Made by a program: the position numbers and the translations under genes. DNA of 60,673 nt from Candidatus Limivivens intestinipullorum. GTDB lineage: Bacteria > Bacillota > Clostridia > Lachnospirales > Lachnospiraceae. The DNA lies in assembly GCA_018711185.1 (NCBI GenBank), contig DVIQ01000014.1, positions 1 through 60,673 of the forward strand, in the 5' to 3' direction. The notes below the pieces were generated by a model, which was not told the origin of the DNA, did no database searches, and worked only from the letters and a program-made list of their open reading frames with translations. Below, in pieces: positions 40,324 to 48,254 of this stretch; within the stretch, counting starts at the first letter, position 1; every line of letters starts with the position of its first letter.

Positions 40324-42822
40324 TTAAGACGCCCTGGCGCACAGCCGCTCCACGCAGTCCACAACGCTTTCCATGGTGGCCTTGTCCGCCATATACGTTT
40401 CCATCCCCAGCGCGTCCGCCGCTGCCTTCGTCTGCTTTCCGATGCACACGGCCTTTACCCTGGAGAAATCCAGTCCTTCCACGGCCCTGGCGAACCCGCG
40501 CACCGTGGAGGCGCTGGTAAACACCGCGTAGTCGATGTTTCCGGCCTCAAATTCCGCCTTCTCATCGATGATTCCCTGGCTTTCATATTCCGTATGGTAC
40601 GAAGCCACATCGTCGATACGCACGCCGGGCGCCTCCGCGAGAATGCGGGTAAGCTCCTGATTTCCCGCTGCCGCCCGTGGAATCAGCACCCGGTCTCCCT
40701 CTTTGAGCCGGGCCGCCAGTGCATGGCCTAAGGCCTCCCCGTCAAAGGTTTCCGGAATCAGATCCGCGTAAAGCCCCCTGGCGTTTAACTCCTTTTCCGT
40801 GCCTGTCCCGATGGCGGCGATTTTCGCCCCGCCCAAAGCGCGCAAATCCATTTTGAGCCGTTCCATGGCTCTGAAGAAAATCCGGACTCCCATGGGGCTT
40901 GTAAACACCAGCCACTGGTACTGACGCAGCTCATCCAGGGCCGCGTCCAGAGCGCCTCCCGGCTCCTGGGCCACTGTCCGGATCGCGGGAAGCTCCAGAA
41001 CCTCCGCGCCTTTCTCCCGGAGCATGGAAGCCATGCGGGAAATCAGCTCCTTGGGTCTGGTAACCACAATCCGCCGTCCGGCCAGAGGCAGCTCCTCGTA
41101 CCAGGCAAAGCGGTCCGCCAGGGCGCAGACCTTTCCCACCACGATCACCGCCGGCGTCTCGATGCCCTGGCGGCGCACCTCCTCAGGCAGGGTCGAAACC
41201 GTTGCCACAATGCGCTTCTGTCCGGCCGTGGTTCCCTTCTGGAGAATCGCCGCCGGCATGTCCGGTTCCATTCCGTGGACCACAAGCTCCCGGCAGATAT
41301 CCGGCAGCGCCGTCACGCCCATCAGGAAGATCAGGGTGCCTTTCGTCCGCACCAAAGCCTCGAAATCAATGTCGTAGGTATCTCCCTGCTTTTTGTGCCC
41401 GGTTATGATGTGCAGAGAGGAGCAGAAATCCCGGTGCGTCACCGGAATCCCGTTATAGGCGGGCACCGCCACCGCGGAGGTAACGCCCGGCACCACCTCG
41501 TAGGGAATCCCCCGCTCTCTCAGCGCTTCCGCCTCCTCGCCGCCCCGGCCGAAGACAAAGGGATCTCCTCCCTTCAGCCGGACAACCCGGTACCCTTTCA
41601 GGGCCTCGTCCACCAGGACCTGATTAATCTCATACTGGTGCTTCAGATGATGGCTGGAACGCTTTCCCACATTGATCCGCTTCGCGCTCTCCGGAATCTG
41701 GTTTAAGATGCTCTGGCCCACCAGGGCGTCGTAGACCACCACCTGGGCTTTTGCCAGAACCTGCTGCCCCTTTACGGTAAACAGCCCCGGATCTCCCGGC
41801 CCCGCGCCCACCAGCCAGACCTTGCCGGCCGGCGCTTCCTCCGCGCCATCCTCTGTATTTTTCTTTTCTCCCAGGTCTTTCCAGCCGCCGTCTTCGAAGT
41901 CCTCGTTCCCGGCAAAACCCGGCTTTCCCGTCCTCTTTTCCCGGTAGGCCTTTGCCAGCGCGTCCGCCAGGAAAATGCCAAGCGATTCGGCCTCCCCGGC
42001 GGCTCCCCGCACCGTCCCGGTGAGATACGCCTGGTCCTCTTCGCTGTAATACAGACCCCGAAGCAAAAGCTCCCCGTCCGAGACCGTTCCATGAGCCGCC
42101 GCGGGGAAGCTGCAGCCGCCGTTTAACCGCCGCACAAAGGCCCGCTCCGCCAAAGCCGCCGCCCTGGCGTCTTTCTCGTCAAAACCTTCCAGGAATCCGT
42201 AGTCCTCTCCCTTTCTTCCCTGAACGGCCAGAATACCCTGGCCTGCCGCCGGGATCATCTCGTCCACGGAAAAATACCGGCTGATCCGCCCCTCAAGGCC
42301 CAGCCTCTTCAAACCTGCAGCCGCCAGGATCGTGGCGCCGTATTCCCCGGAATCCAGCTTTTTCAGCCGGGTCTGCACATTTCCCCGGATCATCTGAAAG
42401 GTTGCCTGGGGATACAGCCTCTGAAGCTGAAGAATCCTGCGCAGACTGGAACAGCCGATGGGCTTGGAAAAATCGATCTCGGTTTTTCCTTCCGGCAGAA
42501 CCAGAACGTCCCTGGGATCCTCCCGCCCGGAAAAGGCCACGATGGGAAGCTCCTCTGGAATTTCCATAGGCATATCCTTTAAGCTGTGTACCGACAAATC
42601 CGTGCGCTTCTCCAGAAGCGCACGGTCCAGCTCCTTCACAAAAAGTCCTTTGCCGCCCACCTTATCCAGGGTTTTGTCCAGAATCACATCCCCGGTGGTC
42701 TTCATGGTCAGCATCCGCGCCTCTGTTCCGGGGCAGGCTTCTTTTATATAGTCCAGAACAATCTGCGTCTGAACCACGGCAAGCCTGCTCTCCCGGCTTC
42801 CAATGACGATTTCATTCTTCAT
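40324..42822 (-). CDS. hemC/cobA/hemD: Trifunctional HemC-CobA-HemD fusion (porphobilinogen deaminase, uroporphyrinogen III methyltransferase and synthase)
   Basis: One 832-residue protein carries three enzymes in a row. Residues about 1-300 are porphobilinogen deaminase (EIVIGSRESRLAVVQTQIVL, VHSLKDMPME, dipyrromethane Cys in LNGGCSFPAAAHG). After an acidic linker (about 300-333) the methyltransferase starts at about residue 334 (KVWLVGAGPGDPGLFTVKGQ, RLKGGDPFVFGRGGEEAEAL, PGVTSAVAVPAYNGIPVTHR). From about residue 580 comes uroporphyrinogen III synthase (GRRIVVTRPKELISRMASML, FTSPMGVRIFF, AVFTSASTVRGF). Together they convert porphobilinogen to precorrin-2. The ATG at 42820-42822 lies inside the hemA end, an 11-base overlap. 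The usual clostridial form has hemC separate. Confidence 0.96.
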   Translation of the reverse strand: MKNEIVIGSRESRLAVVQTQIVLDYIKEACPGTEARMLTMKTTGDVILDKTLDKVGGKGLFVKELDRALLEKRTDLSVHSLKDMPMEIPEELPIVAFSGREDPRDVLVLPEGKTEIDFSKPIGCSSLRRILQLQRLYPQATFQMIRGNVQTRLKKLDSGEYGATILAAAGLKRLGLEGRISRYFSVDEMIPAAGQGILAVQGRKGEDYGFLEGFDEKDARAAALAERAFVRRLNGGCSFPAAAHGTVSDGELLLRGLYYSEEDQAYLTGTVRGAAGEAESLGIFLADALAKAYREKRTGKPGFAGNEDFEDGGWKDLGEKKNTEDGAEEAPAGKVWLVGAGPGDPGLFTVKGQQVLAKAQVVVYDALVGQSILNQIPESAKRINVGKRSSHHLKHQYEINQVLVDEALKGYRVVRLKGGDPFVFGRGGEEAEALRERGIPYEVVPGVTSAVAVPAYNGIPVTHRDFCSSLHIITGHKKQGDTYDIDFEALVRTKGTLIFLMGVTALPDICRELVVHGMEPDMPAAILQKGTTAGQKRIVATVSTLPEEVRRQGIETPAVIVVGKVCALADRFAWYEELPLAGRRIVVTRPKELISRMASMLREKGAEVLELPAIRTVAQEPGGALDAALDELRQYQWLVFTSPMGVRIFFRAMERLKMDLRALGGAKIAAIGTGTEKELNARGLYADLIPETFDGEALGHALAARLKEGDRVLIPRAAAGNQELTRILAEAPGVRIDDVASYHTEYESQGIIDEKAEFEAGNIDYAVFTSASTVRGFARAVEGLDFSRVKAVCIGKQTKAAADALGMETYMADKATMESVVDCVERLCARAS

Positions 42823-44041
42823 ATACCTTTTCCAGCCCTTCCACACATTCTCGGAATGTCCTCTGGCTTACGGTATCCCGAAGCCCGAACATCATTTTAT
42901 TTACCACCTTCGACACTGCCGTATCGATGTTTTTCGCGAGTTTCTCCCGCTCCGCCTCCGGCACCGGCAGATCCCGGAGAACCTTCGTAAGCCGAAGACC
43001 GCAGTCCACCACCGCTTTTTCCTTTATATCCTGAATCTGGGGGATAATGTCCCGGCACTCATACCAGTTGTAGAACTCTTCCTTCTGCTCCTCCAGAATC
43101 TGCTTTGCCTTCTCAATGTTCTTCTTTACCTTTTCGCTGCGGGCGTCCACCTTAAAATAATCGATGTCGTACAGCTTAATCCGGTAAAGACGGCCGATCT
43201 CCGGATCAATGTCCCTTGGCACCGCCAGATCCAGCAATACCATGGAGTGATCCAGGCTTACTGCCTGCACCTGCTCCCGGCGCAGGGTATAGTTGGGGCT
43301 TGCGGTGGCGCTCACCACCAGATCGCACTGGGGAAAAAGACTCATCCGCTCCCCGTAATCGATTCGCTTGCAGCCCAGCGGAATGTCCACGATTCCGCTG
43401 CGGTACTGGCGCACCGTCACCGTCACGTCCGCCCCCGCCTGGGCCAGAACCGTGGCGGCCAGCTTGCCCATGGCCCCGTTTCCGATAACCATGCATTTCT
43501 TTCCCCGGACGGAATAGCCTTCCTGTCTCAGGGTCGCCAGGGCCTGGTGAATCACCGACTGGTTGGCGTCCGTTAAAACCACCTCGGTCTTTACCTTCTT
43601 CGCCGCCGTCACGGCATTCCGGAAAAGAATCTCGATTACATTGTCCGTGGCGTAGTGCTCCCTGGCCTGAACCAGTGCGTCTTTCACCTGGGTAATGATC
43701 TGATCCTCCCCTAAAATCCGGGAGTCCAGCCCGCAGGCCAGCTCGAACAAATGGGACACCGCCTCCTCTTCCCGGCGAAAAACAAAGTACGGCCGGTACG
43801 GCTCCTCCGGGACCTCCCGGATTTTGCACAAAATCTCCAGAAGATCTCCCTGAAACTCCTCTGTGGTGCTCGCCCACAGCTCCATGCGGTTGCACGTAGA
43901 AAGAAGGACGCACCCGGAAATTCCGGATACCTCCTTCAGGATCTCCAGTGCCTCCGCCGTCTTTTTCTTTGTAAAAGAAAAAATCATGCGAATATCGATC
44001 ACGGCATTGTTGTGGTCAATGCCAATCATTTGTATTGCCAT
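42812..44041 (-). CDS. hemA: Glutamyl-tRNA reductase
   Basis: HemA reduces glutamyl-tRNA to glutamate-1-semialdehyde, the first step of the C5 pathway. The protein (409 residues) starts at ATG 44039-44041 (MAIQMIGIDHNNAVIDIRMI) after AAGGAAG; the longer form to 44059 is less likely. LLSTCNRMELWAS holds the catalytic Cys, DSRILGEDQIITQVKDALVQ follows, and VIGNGAMGKLAATVLAQAGA is the NADPH-binding loop. A copy of the dispersed element ends 28 bases above the start codon, between hemA and cbiK, in what was presumably one operon. Confidence 0.97.
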   Translation of the reverse strand: MAIQMIGIDHNNAVIDIRMIFSFTKKKTAEALEILKEVSGISGCVLLSTCNRMELWASTTEEFQGDLLEILCKIREVPEEPYRPYFVFRREEEAVSHLFELACGLDSRILGEDQIITQVKDALVQAREHYATDNVIEILFRNAVTAAKKVKTEVVLTDANQSVIHQALATLRQEGYSVRGKKCMVIGNGAMGKLAATVLAQAGADVTVTVRQYRSGIVDIPLGCKRIDYGERMSLFPQCDLVVSATASPNYTLRREQVQAVSLDHSMVLLDLAVPRDIDPEIGRLYRIKLYDIDYFKVDARSEKVKKNIEKAKQILEEQKEEFYNWYECRDIIPQIQDIKEKAVVDCGLRLTKVLRDLPVPEAEREKLAKNIDTAVSKVVNKMMFGLRDTVSQRTFRECVEGLEKVYEE

Positions 44042-44069
44042 CTGTCTGCTTCCTTCCATTGTTGCTGTC

Positions 44070-44203
44070 GTTACAGTTCAGCCCAGGTCTGCGCACATGC
44101 TGTGCGGACCGTAAGAACGTAATTCAGGAGTGCAAAATTCCATCGCCGCAGGCGATTTTAAATGAATTTTGCAAGTAACGGTTCAGCAGGGCTGAACTGT
44201 TAC
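44070..44203 (+). mobile_element. MITE-like dispersed element, copy with exact 8-bp target duplication
   Basis: The element begins GTTACAGTTCAGCCC and ends GGGCTGAACTGTTAC. Flanks TTGCTGTC (44062-44069) and TTGCTGTC (44204-44211) are identical. It lies between cbiK and hemA, both on the minus strand, so its hairpins are probably transcribed within the operon. Confidence 0.92.
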
Positions 44204-44259
44204 TTGCTGTCCGCTGCGTTTGCTAAGAGCCTGTACGCGGAGCACGCTGTCTATCTCCT

Positions 44260-45045
44260 TCAGGCCTTGCAGGATGCCGCCTCGTTTACATGCTTTAAGA
44301 AAAGCTGTCTCACAGCCGGATATTCTCCCAGTCCTTTCAGAAGACATTCCACCTGAAAGCCCTCCTTCTCAAACTGGCTGCGCCAGGAATCCTCATCTTC
44401 ACTGGACAGATCGTTCTTGGCGTGATCCCCCGCCACAATCATAAACGGGGCCAGAACCACCTTTTCCGGATTATAGGCATGCACCTGTTTCATCAGGGAA
44501 ACCAGGGACGGGTACGCCTCCACGGTTCCCAGAAAAATATTGGAGTACCCCATATCCTTAAACTGGTAGTCCAGCGCCGCGTAGATGGAATTGGCGAAAT
44601 GAGTGGTTCCGTGGCCCATGAGTACCAGAGCCTCCGACTCGTCCGGCGAAAGCTCCTCCGCCACGGCCCGGATCACGGCCTCATTGTCCTCTTCCGTGGT
44701 CAGCAGCGGGTTTCCAAAGGAAATCCGGTCAAAGGAATCCTGATACGCCAGAACGTCCTCCTTCATCAGATCGTTTTCAATTCCGTTGATCACGTGGGTG
44801 GGCTGTACGATCAGCTCCCGGATGCCTGCGGCGATAAGCTCCTCCATGGCCTCACGGACGGTGTTGATCTTCACCCCGTCCCGCTCCTTCAGCTTTTTAA
44901 TAATCATCTTGCTGGTCCATGCCCGGAAAATCTCATAATCGGGACAGGCCCTGCGGATATCCTCCTCAATCCGGTCAATGGTTTTTTCTCTTGTATCCGT
45001 ATGGCTGGTGCCAAAGCTCACAACCAAAATCGCTTTCTTTGACAT
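44260..45045 (-). CDS. cbiK: Sirohydrochlorin cobaltochelatase CbiK
   Basis: CbiK inserts cobalt into sirohydrochlorin on the anaerobic cobalamin route. The 261-residue protein starts MSKKAILVVSFGTSHTDTRE; the metal-binding His residues are in IVQPTHVING and LVLMGHGTTHFANSIYAAL, and APFMIVAGDHAKNDL carries the C-terminal His, the CbiK set. It precedes hemA and the fused hemC-cobA-hemD, so the cluster makes sirohydrochlorin and charges it with cobalt. No cobalamin riboswitch is visible upstream of 45045. Confidence 0.95.
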   Translation of the reverse strand: MSKKAILVVSFGTSHTDTREKTIDRIEEDIRRACPDYEIFRAWTSKMIIKKLKERDGVKINTVREAMEELIAAGIRELIVQPTHVINGIENDLMKEDVLAYQDSFDRISFGNPLLTTEEDNEAVIRAVAEELSPDESEALVLMGHGTTHFANSIYAALDYQFKDMGYSNIFLGTVEAYPSLVSLMKQVHAYNPEKVVLAPFMIVAGDHAKNDLSSEDEDSWRSQFEKEGFQVECLLKGLGEYPAVRQLFLKHVNEAASCKA

Positions 45046-45114
45046 GTATCTCCTCCAAGTACAGTAAGCTTTCCTGCGCCCGCGGCGGGCGCATATCTTG
45101 CTTTATCTTAACGT

Positions 45115-45143
45115 AAAAAGGCCGGCTTGTCAATCAGCCGGCC
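45115..45143 (-). terminator. Terminator of the GH43 transcript
   Basis: On the minus strand GGCCGGCT pairs with AGCCGGCC (eight perfect GC-rich pairs) followed by TTTTT. The dispersed element at 45164 lies between the GH43 stop codon and this terminator. Confidence 0.85.
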
Positions 45144-45163
45144 GCGCCCACGCAGCAAGCGCA

Positions 45164-45297
45164 CTAACAGTTCAGTCCAGGTCCGCGCACATGCTGCGCG
45201 GACCGTAAGAACGTGATTCAGGAGTGCAAAATCCCATTGCCGCAGGCGATTTTAAATGGATTTTGCATGTAACGGTTCAGCAGGGCTGAACTGTTAC
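45164..45297 (+). mobile_element. MITE-like dispersed element
   Basis: The copy begins CTAACAGTTCAGTCC and ends GGGCTGAACTGTTAC, with the GGTCCGCGCA/TGCGCGGACC hairpin intact. Flanks CAAGCGCA (45156-45163) and CAAGCGTG (45298-45305) match at six of eight positions, a decayed duplication. It sits between the GH43 gene and its terminator. Confidence 0.88.
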
Positions 45298-45320
45298 CAA
45301 GCGTGGTCCGGGTGGACATG

Positions 45321-46859
45321 TCACCTTTCTTCCAGAGAGAACCCGCAAAATTTCGCCTCTCCCTCAACCGCGAACAGCCCGATAAAGACGCCGGTAAACG
45401 ATCTGGTATCCGTAATCTCCGTCGTCAGTCCGCGGGTCATCCCCCGGTCAAGAAGCACCCAGTTTTCTCCTGTCCGGTAAAAAAAGGAATAGTAGTCTTC
45501 GTCCGCCTCGATCTTCAGCTCCAGGGAACCTTCCTCCGAAACGGCCGCCCGCGCCGTCACCATTTCCAGGTCGAACAGCCTTCTGCGCACATTGACGTAA
45601 GCGCCCCCTTCGCCCTTTTCCACATAGATCTCATAGTGAAAATGTCCGTTGTAAAAAGCCGTCATTCCCGCCTTCGTCTTGTCTGTCCGCGGAACAAAAA
45701 CTTCGGTTTTCGCCCGGATGCAGAACTGTGGCTGGCGAACCCCCAGAAACGAAGGGCTTCCGCAGAAGGCGTCCAGATCCTCTTCGTTTCCCCGGATCAG
45801 AAGCGTACCCTTTTCCGCCTGAAAATCCTCCGCCCTGTGATTGCGCAGCGTATTCCACTGGAGACGCAGTCCGGTCCGGAAATCATCGGAAAAGCCCCGG
45901 TCCGCCGGAAGCGCCATGCCCGGAAGGGGGCCCTGCATCTGTCCGGCGATCCTTCCGTTATTCCCAATCACCGGCCAGCCGTCCTGCCAGACCACCGGTG
46001 CCAGAAAGGTCTCTCTTCCCAGGTTGTGGAGCATGGATCCTTCCAGCGGCCGGATGCCAAGGCAGACCACCCACCAGTTTCCGTTCTGGTCCTCTGTCAG
46101 ATCACCGTGGCCCACCGCCTGAATCGGGTCTCCTCCCGCGTCCCGGTGGGTCAGGACCGGATTATAAGGGCATGCCTCATACGGCCCATAAATATCCCGG
46201 CTCCTCTGCATGGTAATGCCGTGTCCGTACTCTGTCCCGCCTTCCGCCATCATCAGATAGTAATACTCCCCAATACGGTAAATATGCGGGGCCTCCGGCG
46301 CTTTTCCCCCGCAGCCGGCGGAAATTTTTCTGGACGCGCTCAGGCGCTCGCCGGTAAAGGGATTGACCTGGCACAGATAAATCCCCGGTCCTTCCTCGCC
46401 GCCGTTTGAGCAGAAATACGCCCGGTCCTCGTACATAGGCGCGCCGTCCTCCCCATGACCGCACAGGCTGCGCTCAAAATAAAGGGACGGGTCGATTCCC
46501 TTTTGATCCACCCAGCCGGGGGCCGACCATTTTCCCCGGATGTCCCTGGTATGTACAATAAAATTTCCCTTATCGGAGATATTCGTCACCGTCATAAACC
46601 AGACGCCGTCCCAGTAGCGCAGGGTCGGCGCGTAAATGCCGTCGGAGGGCCCGCAGCCCTTCAGCCGAAGCTGCTCCTCATCCGTCAGGCAGTAGTTAAT
46701 CAGTTCCCAGTTCACCAGATTTTTGCTGTGATAAATAGGGACGCCCGGAAAAAACTCAAAGGAAGAGGTAACCAGATAAAAATCCTCTCCCACCCGGCAA
46801 ATGGACGGATCCGGGTTAAAACCGCTGATCACCGGATTCTGATAAGTCTGCATCTCCAT
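45321..46859 (-). CDS. Glycoside hydrolase family 43 (beta-xylosidase/arabinofuranosidase type)
   Basis: This 512-residue protein starts MEMQTYQNPVISGFNPDPSI, the five-bladed propeller with the catalytic base Asp in NPDPS; IYAPTLRYWDGVWFMTVTNI, EAPHIYRIGEYYYLMMAEGG (catalytic Glu in EAPH) and the pKa-modulating Asp in SPNW-type region follow. After about residue 310 comes the second beta-sandwich domain typical of xylosidase-like GH43 proteins. No signal peptide: the enzyme is probably intracellular, acting on imported oligosaccharides. Start is ATG 46859 after AAAGGAG. No transporter is adjacent. Confidence 0.93.
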   Translation of the reverse strand: MEMQTYQNPVISGFNPDPSICRVGEDFYLVTSSFEFFPGVPIYHSKNLVNWELINYCLTDEEQLRLKGCGPSDGIYAPTLRYWDGVWFMTVTNISDKGNFIVHTRDIRGKWSAPGWVDQKGIDPSLYFERSLCGHGEDGAPMYEDRAYFCSNGGEEGPGIYLCQVNPFTGERLSASRKISAGCGGKAPEAPHIYRIGEYYYLMMAEGGTEYGHGITMQRSRDIYGPYEACPYNPVLTHRDAGGDPIQAVGHGDLTEDQNGNWWVVCLGIRPLEGSMLHNLGRETFLAPVVWQDGWPVIGNNGRIAGQMQGPLPGMALPADRGFSDDFRTGLRLQWNTLRNHRAEDFQAEKGTLLIRGNEEDLDAFCGSPSFLGVRQPQFCIRAKTEVFVPRTDKTKAGMTAFYNGHFHYEIYVEKGEGGAYVNVRRRLFDLEMVTARAAVSEEGSLELKIEADEDYYSFFYRTGENWVLLDRGMTRGLTTEITDTRSFTGVFIGLFAVEGEAKFCGFSLEER

Positions 46860-46990
46860 AAAGTGCTCCTTTCCTCATTATCGGATAGGGAATCGTCCTC
46901 TCCTATCCGTTCTACGCGATACCGCAGGCAGCTCCCGGCAAAGCTGATCTTCGCTCCAGTCGGCGCTAAACACGGGCCGGGATGCTTCAG

Positions 46991-47974
46991 CTAAAAGATT
47001 TTCCAGGGATTTTCTTTTCCCGCTTCCTCCAGACAGCAGCTCTGAATGGAATGCTTTACCATATCGCTGACGGACTCATCCGTATAGAACGCCATGTGGG
47101 GCGTCACGATCACATTCGGGAAGCTTCGCAGAATCGCCAGCTCCTCCTTGTCCAGAATATCGGACTTCCGGTCAAAATAGTACATGCCGAACTCGTTTTC
47201 TATAACGTCCAGTCCCGCCGCGGCGATTTTTCCGGACTTGATTCCGTTTATCAGCGCCCGGGTATCCACCAGGCCGCCTCTGGCCGTGTTCACCAGCACC
47301 GTTCCTTCCCGCATCCGGCGGATGGCCTCCTCGTCGATCATATGGTAATTGTCCTTCGTCAGAGGCATATGCAGGGAAATCAAATCGCATTTTTCATAGA
47401 TTTCCTCCAAAGGCGCATACTTCGCGTATGCCCGGACGCTCTCTTTCTCATAGAGGTCATGAGCGCAGATCTCACAGCCAAAGCCGCTGAGATTTTTGAT
47501 CACCGTCTCCCCGATCTTCCCGGTGCCGATGACGCCCACCGTAAAATTCCGAAGCTCCCGTCCCTGGATGCCCGGCAGGGAAAAATCGTTCAGCTCCGCT
47601 CTCTGCATAATCCGCTTCATTTTCCGGATACACATGAGCATCAGCATTACCGTGTAATCTGCCACGCAGTGGGGCGAGTAGGTCGCGTTCCCCACATGCA
47701 TCCCAAGCTCCCTGGCCTTTGCCAGATCGATATGGTCATAGCCCACGGTTCGGGTGGAAATCATACGCACGCCGAGATCATAAAACCGCTGTACCAGCTC
47801 TGCGTCTATCTTTGTGGTGAGAATGCTGATGTAAGGATACCCTTTCGCCAAAGCGGCGTTGTCCATATCCGGGTCGTCCCGGCATATGCCAAGCTCCACC
47901 CCGGACTCCTTTGCGAATTTCGTAAAAAAAGCCGCCTCGTCAAAGTCCCGGTAACTGTATACAAAAATTTTCAT
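46991..47974 (-). CDS. D-2-hydroxyacid dehydrogenase (D-lactate dehydrogenase type)
   Basis: This 327-residue protein starts MKIFVYSYRDFDEAAFFTKF. TVGVIGTGKIGETVIKNLSG is the NAD loop, VNTARGGLVDTRALINGIKS holds the substrate-binding Arg, GLDVIENEFGMYYFDRKSDI the Glu and NVIVTPHMAFYTDESVSDMV the catalytic His. These fit D-lactate dehydrogenase, which keeps NAD balance in fermentation by reducing pyruvate. The paralogue at 51126 and serA belong to the same superfamily. VanH-like function is not indicated by neighbours. Confidence 0.9.
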   Translation of the reverse strand: MKIFVYSYRDFDEAAFFTKFAKESGVELGICRDDPDMDNAALAKGYPYISILTTKIDAELVQRFYDLGVRMISTRTVGYDHIDLAKARELGMHVGNATYSPHCVADYTVMLMLMCIRKMKRIMQRAELNDFSLPGIQGRELRNFTVGVIGTGKIGETVIKNLSGFGCEICAHDLYEKESVRAYAKYAPLEEIYEKCDLISLHMPLTKDNYHMIDEEAIRRMREGTVLVNTARGGLVDTRALINGIKSGKIAAAGLDVIENEFGMYYFDRKSDILDKEELAILRSFPNVIVTPHMAFYTDESVSDMVKHSIQSCCLEEAGKENPWKIF

Positions 47975-48157
47975 AGGAACCTCCTGCCGCGGACGCTCTT
48001 TGGCGCCCGCCTGTACAAATACCAGTTTACCACCGGACAGATGGCGCTACAAGCAAAACTTTACCCGGCTGCCGCCGGCTATTCCTTACGCCGAAAGCGC
48101 AGATTCCATTTGCGAAGCGAATTGTGAATAGGAAAGCAATACTGAACCCCAGCAAAA

Positions 48158-48201
48158 ACAGGATGAGCCGCCTCTTCTACCTCATTGGCGTCTCATCCTG
48201 T
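48158..48201 (-). terminator. Terminator of the P-type ATPase gene
   Basis: On the minus strand ACAGGATGAG and GGCG arms pair with CGCC and CTCATCCTGT, followed by TTTTGCT. The gap 47975-48157 otherwise shows nothing I can name beyond a decayed CTTACGCCGAAA motif also seen at 14354. Confidence 0.85.
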
Positions 48202-48254
48202 CTGTGTATTTTTTCCGCAACAGTGGTACGCCTGCCCCGCAGGCGCATGCAGGT

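Noticed and set aside
45046-45114. Cobalamin riboswitch in front of cbiK
   Set aside because: No B12-box or matching helices could be seen in the short leader.
46991-47974. VanH-type dehydrogenase of a glycopeptide resistance cluster
   Set aside because: No vanA/vanX-like genes are adjacent and the motifs fit ordinary D-lactate dehydrogenase.
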